This document shows positions 14,338-23,060 of a stretch of DNA of 64,000 nucleotides, piece after piece. The DNA is from Undaria pinnatifida. Taxonomy: Eukaryota > Sar > Phaeophyceae > Laminariales > Alariaceae. Both the position numbers and the translations under genes were made by a program. The stretch lies in the NCBI GenBank assembly GCA_012845835.1, contig JABAKD010000025.1, positions 10,609,264 to 10,673,263 of the forward strand. Direction: 5' to 3'. Under the pieces are notes generated by a model, which was given only the letters and a program-made list of their open reading frames with translations, was not told the origin of the DNA and did no database searches. Position 1 is the stretch's first letter; the number at the start of each line of letters is the position of its first letter.

Positions 14338-15066
14338 TGTGAAGGTGTCGTGGTGCCGGAAGGTGGGAGGGAAAGGACGCAGGGGTATCAGCTTCGCTTG
14401 GAGATAGCACCAGTTCTTCTTTATAGATTTCTCATTATTATTGGCGTTGAGCTATGACAAGCTCGAGGAGACAGGAAAGTAGAAGGAGGAGGAAGAGGAG
14501 AAGAAGGAGGAGGAGGAGGAGGAATGAGAGCACGGGGGTGCGTTGAAGCTCACAAAGTTCGCTTCACCCCAGCTTTGCTGCTGTGCTCTCTTCTGGACCT
14601 TTACCTATGGAACGTACAAGGAACGTTCTCCTGGATGTTTAATGTTCCCATGATCGCTTAACGCGCTTACTTCTATCTATCTTGTCCAGAGGAGGAACGT
14701 TCCATTACCGAAAACGCTCTTGGGGTATCAACTAACTAGATTCTACGGGTTATCCGCTTCACTGAGAATAATCCGTTTGAGAGAACCTCCTTGTGGTCCA
14801 ATAGACATTACTCTGCGGGCTATCTTACCGAATATATTGCCAGCTATACTGACACTCTATTACGGTAGCCCACCCTGAATAGTCGTATGTGCAGATCACG
14901 TGCCCATCAAAGGATGCTAACAAAACATTCACAATTGGAAAGGGCATCGAAGATGCGGCTATTCGAAACAAACGAAAATGAGGCTATAGATTCCCCCACA
15001 CCTCGTAATAATGAGGCTTAAACGCCTCATTGCAAGATATACAACCCTATGATGGAGCTCGCTACA
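14338..15066. mobile_element. Probable solo LTR (729 bp)
   Basis: Present in unit 1, absent from unit 2. The insert begins TGTGAAGG and ends GCTACA, the TG...CA ends of an LTR, and is flanked by ACCA at 14334-14337 and 15067-15070. Unit 2 holds the uninterrupted site GCAACCACCCGTTG at about 33787-33800. It has no internal coding region. It includes a (GGA)n purine tract (about 14475-14523) and a hairpin TGAGGC-TTAAAC-GCCTCA near 15014. A four-base duplication fits retroviral-type integration; no primer-binding site or second LTR is in the window, so a solo LTR is inferred. Confidence 0.65.
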
Positions 15067-15568
15067 ACCACCCGTTGGGTCACACACCTGCTTCGCCCTC
15101 GAGGTCTCTTGGATCAGGAGGTCGAGGGGGGGCGCTTAGGGTGTAAGCGAGCTTTGGTCCTTCGATACACGGTATTTCGTGTGGTGTGCGAGAAAAATAT
15201 TTATACAGACTAGACTATGCTCGTATAACATTGGAGCATGCATGCATTTTGTATACCAGCTACTATCATTTGTGCCATGTATATTACCCTATGGAAGATC
15301 TAGTACTTTTAGTCTGCCTGGGGTATGCAGTATACTTAAGGCCATGTAGTATACGGACGGGCGTATGTTTCACCCATGAATGTACGAGCAATGCAGGAGA
15401 GTTTCGTATTGGGAAATGGAGGCATCCTATTGGATGTAGGTATTAAATTAAGGTGGTGTGCTGTCAGGATCAGTCACCCCGGTGGAAGCAGTCTGTTTCA
15501 TTGATGGTCCGGTTGTGGGTCCATTCCGATGGTATACGCCAGCTCTGTTTTCCTTGTTGCACTCTTTA
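15067..15568. other. Unit 1 3' flank between two insertions
   Basis: Non-coding sequence homologous to about 33791-34260 in unit 2. It contains no element or gene that I recognise. Confidence 0.5.
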
Positions 15569-16235
15569 GACAACAGTAGCGGCTACGGTTTAAGAGACAA
15601 TGTTCAAGAGAAAGTACCTATTTAAGAGAGTCAAACTGGCGTGACACGACCAAAAATTATTTAAGAGAGAATTGGTCTTTTTTCGGAGATTTTCTCTTAA
15701 ATCGATACTTTCTGGAAGAGTCGCACAGCCATCACACACATCAACAGACAAACACACACCCACACAGCTGCAGACACCATGCCCTGCGCAGCGGGCAGTC
15801 GCTACACAGCGGCCCCCGTAAACACACCAGGCCCGCCTCATTTCACAAATCCCAAATGCCGAGGAGTCTGCGGCAAGTACCTCCATGGCAACTGTGGTGT
15901 GGTGGACCCGCGTGGCACCAGCGAGATGCACCGCATCTGCCACACCTGTGCGACCTCTCGGGAGAGCGAGACTCGAGGAGCGGGGAGTGTTGGGGCGCAG
16001 CCAGAAAAGCGCGACTCCTCGGGGGGCAAAGGCAAGAGCCCCGCGGGTGCAAGTAGTGGCTTGAGACTTGGCCAGGGTGTTGCGAAAAAACCCGGCGGTG
16101 CAGCCAAACGCAAGCGGTTTAAGAGAATACTCTCTTATATCATAGCCAATACGATACAAGAGAAGTCCCGATTTAAGAGAGAAATATCAGGCTTGCACGA
16201 CCCTCTCTTAAACCGTAGCCGCTACCACTGTAGTC
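15569..16235. mobile_element. TIR DNA element with subterminal repeats (667 bp)
   Basis: Unit 1 is interrupted here, while unit 2 reads ACTCTTTGTTGTTTTTAG through the site near 34255. Both ends share AGCGGCTACGGTTTAAGAG in inverted orientation (about 15577-15596 and 16204-16224), with further weak match out to GAC/GTC; TA lies outside each end. The motif TTTAAGAGAG recurs in both orientations inside both ends, as in subterminal binding repeats of CACTA-like elements, but the ends are not CACTA. It is too short for a full transposase. Superfamily undetermined. Confidence 0.65.
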
Positions 16236-16240
16236 TATAG
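15779..16240 (+). CDS. Cys/His-rich hypothetical ORF inside the TIR element
   Basis: A 153-residue frame, much more G+C-rich than its surroundings, starts inside the element and reads out through the right inverted repeat. Residues about 25-58 hold a possible zinc-binding cluster: C-x3-C-x7-C, then H-x2-C-x2-C (CRGVCGKYLHGNC ... HRICHTC). The C-terminal half is Lys/Arg/Gly-rich. It might be a remnant of a transposase zinc finger or an element-encoded DNA-binding protein; I do not recognise the family. Since it runs into the inverted repeat, it may also be chance. Confidence 0.3.
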   Translation: MPCAAGSRYTAAPVNTPGPPHFTNPKCRGVCGKYLHGNCGVVDPRGTSEMHRICHTCATSRESETRGAGSVGAQPEKRDSSGGKGKSPAGASSGLRLGQGVAKKPGGAAKRKRFKRILSYIIANTIQEKSRFKREISGLHDPLLNRSRYHCSL

Positions 16241-16961
16241 TTTTTGGTTCACGTTTACATCATAAGATCTTCTACACAATACAACTCTTCTACGCCTGTC
16301 TTCCCCGTTGGTTCTCTGCTCTACTCGTCGGCCTGATCCCGCCTCCACGGCCTGATGTAACGGACTTCATGGGCGTGATCACCCCACAGCACTAGAGCGA
16401 TTCTGTATGCTAACATGAGGGGATGGTCTCAACATCGGTCAGCTTGGGTCACGCGGTATGCCGAAGGCAGCCAGAGCAGAGCATCAGATGAGGCAGACGA
16501 ACATTATGTAGAAACCTATTTTGTATCCAATACTGTACAGTCCTCGTACACGCACACAGCACACACTTCAACAACTACACTGGCCCGGTGGGGACAATTC
16601 ATCACAAATGAAAGTCTGTGAAGTCGCCAGACATCCCAAATATACCAATACTCCTCGTCATCGGAGAACATAATGAATCATCAACCATTTCCGTGAATCA
16701 TATGCAGTTACATCTACATGAATGACATTGTTGCAAGTACCCGTTAGATCCCCATGATCTTTCAGTTGAGTTCGGCTTTGTCCGTTCGTGCCCCCCATGA
16801 CACCAGGCAGCCCGCTGACGCCGGCAGTTGCTGCAGAAGAGCATTACATAGACTTACGCTCAATGCTTTTCATCGGAAGATAGACGTATAGACTATATTC
16901 ATTACCAACCGGGTAGTACGTACTACACCATATGCTGCACAAAAAAAAAGATCTTGTAAAT
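16236..16961. other. Unit 1 terminal flank
   Basis: Homologous to about 34271-34730 plus 35043-35175 and 36560-36615 of unit 2. No gene or element is seen. It leads into the CAA array. Confidence 0.5.
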
Positions 16962-17017
16962 AACAACACAACAACAACAACGACAACAACAACGACAACA
17001 ACAACCACATCACCAAC

Positions 17018-17055
<38 letters not shown>
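16962..17055. repeat. (CAA)n microsatellite at the unit 1 / unit 2 junction
   Basis: A CAA array interrupted by CGA, CCA and CAC variants. It is separated from the next CAA array by a MITE-like insert. Confidence 0.9.
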
Positions 17056-17056
<1 letters not shown>

Positions 17057-17302
17057 GAGTCGTTCTACGGTAGCCCCCCCAATTTTTCTTTCACGAAATC
17101 GCCGGTTTTGAAACCAGCTCCCGGCCGTATCTCCTTAAAACCGGTGCCCCTTGCCACCCCGACGTCATCGTTTGGAAGCCCTTTGCAGACAAGAAAACGT
17201 TTGGGGATGCGTTTTTCATGGCATCCTTTCTCGTGTCGAGCAGCCATAAAACGTTCGTTAAAGAATTTCGCCGGTTTGGGGGGCGGCTATCGTAGAATCA
17301 GT
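17057..17302. mobile_element. MITE-like insert inside the CAA array
   Basis: About 245 bp of unique sequence with inverted ends: left TTCTACGGTAGCC followed by a C run, right GGCTATCGTAGAA preceded by a G run (reverse complement TTCTACGATAGCC). CAA repeats continue on either side, so it seems to have inserted into the microsatellite. The target duplication cannot be resolved in repeats. No coding capacity. Confidence 0.55.
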
Positions 17303-17443
<141 letters not shown>

Positions 17444-17549
17444 AAAAGAAGAAAGCGGCCTGTTGCTCTTCCTCGTTGTTGCTCGTTCACATATGTTTTC
17501 CTTCTTTTTCAAAACGTCGAGGCGAGTCGAAATAAATGTTTTGAAAATA

Positions 17550-17720
17550 AAATAACAAAAAATCACTACAGCTGCGTGATCGAAGATTTTGTCGAAACTC
17601 ATCTTTGCAATCTGCGCGCGTTTCTCCGATCGCGAGTCATACGGGTTTTGTGTCCTCATTAGAGATATAGTTCGGCGACTCCCCTTGCCAATACAGTTTA
17701 TCTATGAGGGTTACTTCAAA
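17550..17720 (+). repeat. Dispersed repeat core, fragment in unit 2
   Basis: Holds the family core GATCGAAGATTTTGTCGAAA, then CTCCGATCGCG, TGTGTCCTCATTA and CGGCGACTCCCCTTG. Unit 3 lacks it at the matching place (about 36790), so it is an insertion. Other copies are near 19945, 35210, 38000, 57065, 57830 and 61320. Confidence 0.75.
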
Positions 17721-17854
17721 AGTGTTCGTTGTTCTTAGTTGTTTTCAAAGCAGAAACTATCTAAAGTTCTCTAAAGTTTTTCATAATAAATTTTTCATAC
17801 CCTGTACAAATATCCCTAACAAATACAAATAATAGTTAGATGTATTTGTCGCAG

Positions 17855-18170
17855 GGCAGTATTTTCCTCCAGACAAATATTGGCACAGGTTCTCAAGAGA
17901 GTATTTGCCTGCAGACAAATATTTGCGCAGCTTCTCCAAAAAGTATTTGCTTCCAGACAAACATTTACGCAGGTTTTCCAGAGAGTTTTTGCCTGCCAGA
18001 CAAATATTTGCACAGGTTCTCAGAAGAGTATTTGCCTGCAGACAAATATTTGCGCAGCTTCTCAAGAAAGTATTTGCTTCCAGACAAATATTCGCGCAGC
18101 TTCTGAAGAAAGTATTTGTCCGCAGGCAAATATTTGTGCAGGTTCTCAATAAACTATTTGCCTGCAAACA
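17855..18170 (+). repeat. 42-bp minisatellite, left array
   Basis: About seven imperfect copies of a 42-43-bp unit with core GACAAATATTTGCGCAG and CTGCAGACAAATA, in the left half of the TIR element. Confidence 0.85.
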
Positions 18171-18529
18171 ATGTATTGCGGATGCGGAGATTTTGACCTC
18201 TTCGGCGTACAAGTACGTACATTATATGGGGTACATACGTAATGCATAAATACGGCCGTTGAGCCCGGTGTTCTTGCAGCCGCGAAAAGGCCGTTGACTC
18301 ATAGGTAGTCGATAGATTTTCATTTTTTCTCGGTTTGGCTGATCCTGTGTCTTTCCACTCCGATCAAAAGATATTTCAGATGCACGCTTCAGGGATTTGC
18401 TTTTGTATTTCCGACACCAATCTCCCATCGCATGACATACGACTCGGCTAATCTGTCCCTCCGACCTGCCTGCAGTATCAGCTGTTTTTTCAGAATAGTT
18501 GTCAGGACAAATACAATACTATTTGCGCA

Positions 18530-18775
18530 GGTTCTCCAGGGCAGTATTTGCCTGCCAGACAAATATTTGCACAGGTTCTCAAGAGAGTATTTGCCTGCAG
18601 ACAAATATTTGCGCAGCTTCTCAAGCGAGTATTTTCCTGCAGACAAATATTTGCGCAGGTTCTCAAAAAATTATTTGCCTGCAGACAAATATTTGCGCAG
18701 CTTATCTAAAAAGTATTTGCTTCCAGACAAATATTTGCGCAGGTTTTCCAGAGAGTATTTGCCTGCCAGACAAAT
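18530..18775 (+). repeat. 42-bp minisatellite, right array
   Basis: About six imperfect copies of the same 42-43-bp unit in the same orientation as the left array. The terminal copies merge into the right inverted end. Confidence 0.85.
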
Positions 18776-18814
18776 AGCAAATAATGTATTTGTACAGGGC
18801 GTGAAATTTTTCAT

Positions 18815-19934
18815 TAACGTCGGGAGAATAGTTTTACAGCTGCAGTATGTCAAAACAACTTACTTAAAGTGTTGAAAACATCGTGAAGTTTTCAAGTTGT
18901 CGACATCATGTAAAGAATTTGGGTGGCGCACGTTCCACAACGAGCTGACTGGGTTGTGTTGATCATGTAGTCCCCGGTACGTCGTAAAGCACATAAACGA
19001 CTACTTAATTTAATTGTTGGTTACCTGGGCATAGCAGTAATAAAAGGAGTGTGTGTAATTCACATATACAACAAACTCGCGATCAAAATGAACGCAAGAA
19101 CCAGGCCGGTCGCCCGTTGGTTTAGTGGTTACCCTCGAACACTACTATTATTACTAGCGCTCCTTGAGTTCTATTGCCAGCGTTGTTAGATGTTTACTAT
19201 ATTTCTTGCAAAAATGCCCAAAAAAAGTGATCAACTGCTGAGAGCGCCTGGCATCGTGGCTAGGTACCAGTGGACGCAAGTCGACGAATGAATGAAGAAA
19301 ATGCTAAAGTCTTCTCCCGATATAAATGAAGGTACGTACCGTACGTGGAGAGAGGGAAAAAGGGCCATCTGTCTGTGTGACACCCCAGATCTGAGCTCAT
19401 ACTGAGAGGTATCACGAGGTTATACGTATTGCGAGGATAATAAATGGGATGAAAAAATGAAAAGAAAAAAAAAAGAGATCGTACGGGGGAGGGAGAAAGA
19501 TGACGGAAAAGTGATGCGAAGATATTATCAGATAAGATATGAAAAAAATATTACCCAACGCGCGCAGAACATTAGTGTAAATTTCCGGACGTGAGAAGGT
19601 TGCGTCTTTTTTATCTTGAGCTCGTAGTTACAGACAAACGAAAAACTCCTCTTCTCGTAAAACGAACAGCGAAAAGGAGATATTCACGGCGCACATTATG
19701 GTAGTATTATAGTTGTTGCAACTTCATTCAGCAGGTAGGTGAGGATGGATCCCACCCAGCCGGCGTCGGCGGTGGCCTGGTTGGAAAGCTGGAATACAGC
19801 AGTAGAACGAGCTAACAGAGTATAGCATGTAGCAACAAATATGCAGCATACAGTACATCACATTCTATCCGGTTGGTAATGAAACATGGATATTTCGATG
19901 AGAAGCATCGAACTTATACATGTTTCTATATTTT
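18815..19934. other. 5' flank of unit 2, left part; no gene
   Basis: Homologous to about 290-1400 and 36900-37980. Frames are broken among units. It includes a poly-A tract (19459-19475). Confidence 0.5.
19105..19200 (+). repeat. Degenerate tRNA-like (A-box) sequence, unit 2
   Basis: The A-box-like TGGTTTAGTGGTTACCC is better preserved here, followed by TTGAGTTCTATTGCC as a weak B box. It is the unit 2 counterpart of the sequence near 585. Confidence 0.25.
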
Positions 19935-20655
19935 AAAAAATGAAAATACACTCCAGCTAGCTGTTAGATCGAAGATTTCGTCGAAACTCATCTTTGCAAG
20001 CTGTGTGTGATACTCCGATCGCGCGCATTACGAGTTGTGTGTCCTTATTAAGGATATAGGTCGGCGACTCCCCTTACAACTACAGTGTAGCTATCAGGGT
20101 CAACAGGATGATTTTAGTCAGTCTGTGCGCGGAAACTATAAATCCCGTTTCTGAGGGGGACAAAATCTGACAGCTGTGAAGGGAAATGTATCCTTTTATC
20201 AAGTGAATCTTGTAAGTCGAATAACCGGTGAGGGGGGTGGGGCGGAGTTTTAAAGGACGTGGGAATATTTGTAGGTACCATTATTTTCTGACATCGCTAA
20301 TTATAAGAAAGAGATACGTATTGTCAAATACAACAGGCGAGGTGATGTGGTCCTGCACTGTTTGTCACCATCATCATACAGTTGCCATTATTTTCTGACA
20401 TCGCTAATTATACGAAAGAGATACGTATTGCCAAAAACAGCATGCAAGGTGATGTATGTGGCCATGTACTGTCTCCGCCATTGAGCATTAGAGGGAGGGG
20501 TGCGAATCGTCAGTTTTAAAGGAACGCTTGGTATACATGTGCTCAATTACGTTACCTCGTTAGTCATACTTGGTATACACGCGCTCAATTACGTTACCTC
20601 GTTAGTAATACTTCGCTTGGCATAGGTTGGGAGGCGATCATGCAGACGGTATGTG
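19935..20655 (+). repeat. Dispersed repeat copy, 0.7 kb, in unit 2
   Basis: Starts with the family core (CACTCCAGCTAGCTG...TTTCGTCGAAACTCATC) and ends near GCATGCAGACGGTATG. Unit 1 lacks it near 1400. Internal tandem duplications: TTATTTTCTGACATCGCTAA occurs at about 20281 and again at about 20389, and a 44-bp block ending TACGTTACCTCGTTAGT is doubled at about 20525-20610. No TSD resolved. Confidence 0.65.
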
Positions 20656-23022
20656 TAACGCTTTATCGCAGCAACTGTTACTGCCGGAGTGAGAGGGCTA
20701 CATTGTGTCATGGGGGGAACGTAAGGATAAAGCCGAACCCAACAAGAAAATATACTACTAACAAACGCTACATTCAAAAACTAGTGGATGATGTGGAAAT
20801 AGGTAAAGTTGAAATGCTTGCGCACATTTCGAGCACCTGTTGTTCCGGCCGGGCGATACAAGGGAAGAAAACGATAAGCGGTTGGAGGCCCACCGATGAT
20901 GCCGTGTGCTCCCTAGTATGTATATCTGGGAAGTAGAAGTATGAGAAAAAAAAAAAAAATGGCTGGCGAAGGGCCTGGAATGTGACTCGTATCGGAGCCA
21001 CAAGAAGCGGGGCGTAGCTGGACAGAAAACGCACAGATAGTATTACTCATGAGTTACCTGGGTACAGGCTCTACATCAAAATAACATATATATTATAAAA
21101 ATTAAAATATTGTACCAGATTGTTTGTACAAACTGTGTATAGTACCTGTGGCTTAGGATGCTACAACAACCTCAAAATATTTCAACAGCGGTGCAGTTGG
21201 TACGATATACTACCTACACTACGAGAATGTCAGGTGTTACAAATGTATTATTGTGAACGATCCCTACGTACAACCATGCTGTTCACATTTATTTCCACTG
21301 CATGCAGTACCCCCCATCATTGTTTGCAGTAGATCGAGAAGCCGTTCCCCTAATACATGACAACTTTTTCCAGCAAAAATCGTTTTGGCTCTCAGGCCCG
21401 ACACTCGTACAGGCCACGATCCACTCTGTGGTTTCCATTCATGTATCTCACCGAGTGAACGTGTAATGATAGAAGCAGCCTACTTTTGTGTACAGTATCG
21501 ACAAGTCGAAGCGAACTGCGCAGCATGTACTACCTCATAAAAACACAATAAAATGCGTGCGTACTCAGGGCGCAATCTACACGACACAACAAGAAGCAAC
21601 CCCCGGTCTGGTGTTTCTCGCCCCCAACAAAAACCAATGTGGTTTGTTAATAATTTCCGTTCGCGGTATCCCTGACAGTCGACGCAAGAGTCATCCACTA
21701 ATCTTACGTAGTCACCCACGAAATAGTACTGTCCGCTTCGTCTACAGGCCACGATATACGCACAAAATGCCTACGTACGTACCACACAGATTACAAACCT
21801 AAGCGAATCAACCCCTTTATTTCGGTGGAACCACAAACTTCATCTCACGTAAATTCCCAGCGTTTAGTCCCCGAGAGTGTGGATTCCGTTTCGAAGAGGT
21901 TAAGGCGTACGGACGCATCATGAACAGAAGAACATGTGGACATCATCGTAGTGATTCATACTTTTTTTCTCAGTTTTCTTTAAGATCAAACCCCAAGTCA
22001 CAAAACATACCAGCCGCCAGAGTGCACTAAATATAGTTCCTGCTCCATGCCCGGATACTTGCAAGAATTTTTTCTCTATATTTCGTACTGCTGCATTAGT
22101 GTGGCAAATGGCCCTCACCGCGGACGGATTCATATCGCGGTGGTTTCGAGCCCACCATTGTCATTCCACAGTCACCACCGCCCAGTTTCATCCAGCGCAA
22201 ATAATTGTCTGCCGCCACGCGAGAGGAGCGCATCGACCTTCCCGGCGGACTCACTTCCTTCCTTCGACATCGCATAGAGTGAGTGGACCTGAGTGGACGT
22301 AGCATTAGGGCGTTTCGCTAAGCCAATACTGCTCTTTGGTATAAGATACCCAAAACGTGCATGCGGGTACACCACGTCTCAGGTTCACACGCAGGCAAAT
22401 CAAGAATCTCCATTGGACATAGAGACTCCGGCAAATGGTTGTGGCGGACGAGTTACATTTTACTGCACTAGATAACGTTAGAGTTGCAAATTGTCGCAAC
22501 AGTTCAGGGACAGAATACCCCAATACCTTCATGGCTGCTCACCGGTCGAGACTCGAGGCCTACATCCGCAAACTGAAGCAGTCGACGAGAAATTACGGCT
22601 TACTCATACCATTATCTAGTGTTTTAAGCATAGTAGTAGAGAATGAGGATGTGTTTATTATCAAGATGTAGGTAACGTTATTAAGCATGACGTGCTGAAG
22701 GTCAACGGGTCACTGCTGGGGTGTGCCGCAACGTACGTGGCGGGGAGGGGGGAGATTATGCAATTGCTACACTTTATTATGCATTTGGCTGTTCGAACGA
22801 AACCTTCGAAGAATATCTGGTACCGTAACCGAGGTAGCGTGCGGAAAAAATTGACAAGAAGAGCACAAAGCTAGAAATGTTTCTCGTGTACTATCTGATG
22901 TGACAAGCTCTCCCCACACAAGTAAAAAATCCTATCGCTGAACCTCACCAGTGTTCTTTTTTTCTCGCTCAGGCAATAAGAGCTGGTACGAGTCTCTCTC
23001 AAGAAACAAATCAGTTCGCACG
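20656..23022. other. 5' flank of copy 2, no recognisable gene
   Basis: Aligns with about 1400-3829 and 40850-43237. It contains an A run at 20946-20959. No frame is conserved across units. It is the likely place of the copy 2 promoter, but no element can be defined from sequence alone. Confidence 0.5.
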
Positions 23023-23060
23023 ATGAAGGGGCTTGCAGGATCCGCCCCGGTGCCATGGCC
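23023..23060 (+). other. Two-base insertion in copy 2 signal-peptide codons
   Basis: Copies 1 and 3 read GGATC(T/C)GCCGGTGC between the start codon and the internal ATG, while copy 2 reads GGATCCGCCCCGGTGCC. The C run is two bases longer and moves the conserved ATG out of frame. The downstream ATG at 23055 restores the haloperoxidase frame. This is visible directly; whether it is real or a base-calling error in a C run cannot be told here. Confidence 0.85.

Larger units (their letters stand above)
50..17055 (+). repeat. Tandem segmental unit 1
   Basis: Left-hand copy of the long direct repeat carrying the haloperoxidase gene. Homology to units 2 and 3 starts near the sequence TCTTCCTC..TTGCTCGTTC at about 75 (compare 17465 and 36730) and runs through the gene and its 3' flank to the CAA array at 16962. 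It carries private insertions (solo LTR at 14338, TIR element at 15569) and lacks the dispersed repeats found in the other units. It diverges more from units 2 and 3 than they do from each other. Confidence 0.85.
17799..18803. mobile_element. 1.0-kb TIR element made of 42-bp repeats, 11-bp TSD
   Basis: Flanked by AAATTTTTCAT at 17788-17798 and again at 18804-18814. The ends carry the inverted motif CCCTGTACAAATA (17800-17812; reverse complement at about 18787-18799). Units 1 and 3 lack it. The interior is two arrays of a 42-43-bp repeat (about 17855-18170 and 18530-18775, same orientation) around a central segment of about 340 bp. Repeats contain the dyad TATTTG-N8-CAAATA, so the array can fold repeatedly. 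A 9-11-bp target duplication resembles MULE elements; a MULE link is inference. The peptide repeats in all frames follow from the DNA repeat. Confidence 0.75.

Noticed and set aside
17855-18775. Possible CRISPR-like array of short repeats
   Set aside because: The repeats are directly adjacent with no unique spacers, and the genome is eukaryotic.
17840-18875. Repeat-containing frames on both strands (peptides such as SICLQTNICAGSQ)
   Set aside because: All three frames stay open because of the 42-bp repeat; it is a DNA repeat, not a repeat protein.
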